Shown here: one piece after another, positions 5,210 through 5,839 of the stretch
Layout of the letters: each line of letters starts with the position of its first letter
Numbering within the stretch: position 1 is the stretch's first letter
From: Dehalococcoidia bacterium
GTDB lineage: Bacteria; Chloroflexota; Dehalococcoidia; Dehalococcoidales; DAOWJH01
Assembly: GCA_030640495.1 (NCBI GenBank)
Contig: DAOWJH010000084.1
Span: forward strand, 1 to 5,839
Reading direction: 5' to 3'
DNA length: 5,839 nt
Program-made: the position numbers and the translations under genes
Notes under the pieces: generated by a model
Told to the model about the DNA's origin: nothing
The model's database searches: none
The model's input: only the letters and a program-made list of their open reading frames with translations

Positions 5210-5215
5210 AGGTAG

Positions 5216-5839
5216 GTGAATAAATTCCAACCATCTGAAGAACAGATTGATAACATCATAGACTCCGCCCTGGCTGAGGATATAAGCCACGGTGATGTAA
5301 CCAGTGAGGCACTATTACCACCCCAGCTCCAGGGAAAGGCGTCCATACTGGTTAAGGCTGAGGGGATACTGGCTGGTGGTCAGGTAGCCAAGAGGGTATT
5401 CCTCAAGGTTGACCCCTCACTTAAGGTAGAAATACTTATTGAAGATGGGACAAAGGTAAAACCTGGAGATATAGCTGCCACCATTGGTGGCCGGGTAGTC
5501 AGCATCCTCAACGCCGAGCGGGTAGCTCTCAATTTCCTACAAAGACTCAGTGGCATTGCTTCACAGACAGCCCAATATATAGCCGAAACCCACGGACTCG
5601 CTGCCAGGATTACTGATACCCGCAAAACTACCCCCGGCCTCAGGCTATTGGAAAAGTATGCGGTGCGTGTCGGTGGTGGGCAAAACCACCGCTTTCACCT
5701 GGGTGATGGCATCCTGATTAAGGATAACCATATAGCGGCACTACGCGCCCTAGGTATGAGCCTGAAGGATATTGTGGCTAAGGCTAAACAGAATGCCCCC
5801 CAAGGCTCAAAGGTTGAGGTGGAGGTCAACACTGCTCAG
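5216..5839 (+). CDS. nadC: Nicotinate-nucleotide pyrophosphorylase NadC (3' end cut by window)
   Basis: NadC converts quinolinate and PRPP to nicotinate mononucleotide, CO2 and pyrophosphate, the last step of the de novo pathway begun by NadB and NadA. The visible 208 residues contain EDISHGDVTS (21-30), the LNAERVALNFLQRLSGIA block (98-115, with R102), DTRKTTPGLR (134-143, with R136 and K137), and GGGQNHRFHLGDG (153-165, with H158 and R159) followed by IKDNHI (K169). The start of the next strand, VEVEVNT (200-206), is also present. These match the phosphate- and quinolinate-binding residues known from the family. About 70 C-terminal residues of the usual 275-285 are missing only because the window ends. 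GTG 5216 is preferred for its ribosome site and because the protein then begins at the normal family position; no in-frame start lies closer to the conserved core. The frame is open without interruption. Confidence 0.95.
   Translation, partial: MNKFQPSEEQIDNIIDSALAEDISHGDVTSEALLPPQLQGKASILVKAEGILAGGQVAKRVFLKVDPSLKVEILIEDGTKVKPGDIAATIGGRVVSILNAERVALNFLQRLSGIASQTAQYIAETHGLAARITDTRKTTPGLRLLEKYAVRVGGGQNHRFHLGDGILIKDNHIAALRALGMSLKDIVAKAKQNAPQGSKVEVEVNTAQ

Larger units (their letters stand above)
5027..5215. repeat. Composite repeat region between nadB and nadC
   Basis: These 189 bases contain no gene. A degenerate A-type unit (about 5061-5103) begins AACTAGCTTCCCC, loses its pairing in the centre, and ends in the tail TAAGGGGGTG shared with 231-240. 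A perfect B-type hairpin (5106-5128) follows. Next is a linker TTCTCTTCCC (5135-5144), identical to 126-135, and then a perfect A-type hairpin (5141-5169). A tail ends in the nadC ribosome site. The order A-B-linker-A echoes the array at 1-246, indicating a modular repeat. It splits what would otherwise be a compact nadBC unit. Confidence 0.7.

Overview
The window looks like chromosomal housekeeping DNA from an anaerobic bacterium, most likely a member of the Chloroflexota class Dehalococcoidia. That placement is an inference from the miaB-yajC-nadA-nadB-nadC content, the MiaB and NadA sequence style, and the GC-rich palindromic intergenic repeats. No rRNA or phylogenetic marker is present to prove it. 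All recognised genes lie on the + strand.

Layout. Bases 1-246 hold no gene; they are a dense run of inverted repeats. A good promoter (271-299) then leads to a small 10-cysteine protein of the DUF3795 type (356-640). A tRNA-Ser(GCU) gene with encoded CCA follows (674-765), with a short hairpin behind it (781-806). Next come four tightly or loosely linked genes and the start of a fifth: miaB (828-2087), yajC (2103-2468), nadA (2473-3384), nadB (3473-5026) and a 3'-truncated nadC (5216 to the window end).

Function. NadB oxidises L-aspartate to iminoaspartate. NadA, an iron-sulphur enzyme, condenses it with dihydroxyacetone phosphate to quinolinate. NadC converts quinolinate with PRPP to nicotinate mononucleotide. 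The window therefore encodes the whole de novo aspartate route into NAD. MiaB is a radical-SAM tRNA methylthiotransferase, and YajC is an accessory subunit of the Sec translocase. These two are probably co-transcribed with nadA (gaps of 15 and 4 bases), but not functionally related to it.

Intergenic structure. The gaps before the DUF3795 gene, between nadA and nadB, and between nadB and nadC carry related palindromic modules. One is a C-rich/G-rich hairpin ending in a G-run tail (called A here). The other is an AAGAGGGGC-type hairpin with a tiny loop (called B). Copies occur in both orientations and in several states of decay. The tails of A-type modules appear to supply the ribosome binding sites of nadB and nadC. 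I see no phage, CRISPR, transposase or defence system. The repeats and a lipobox at the start of YajC are the main points of interest.
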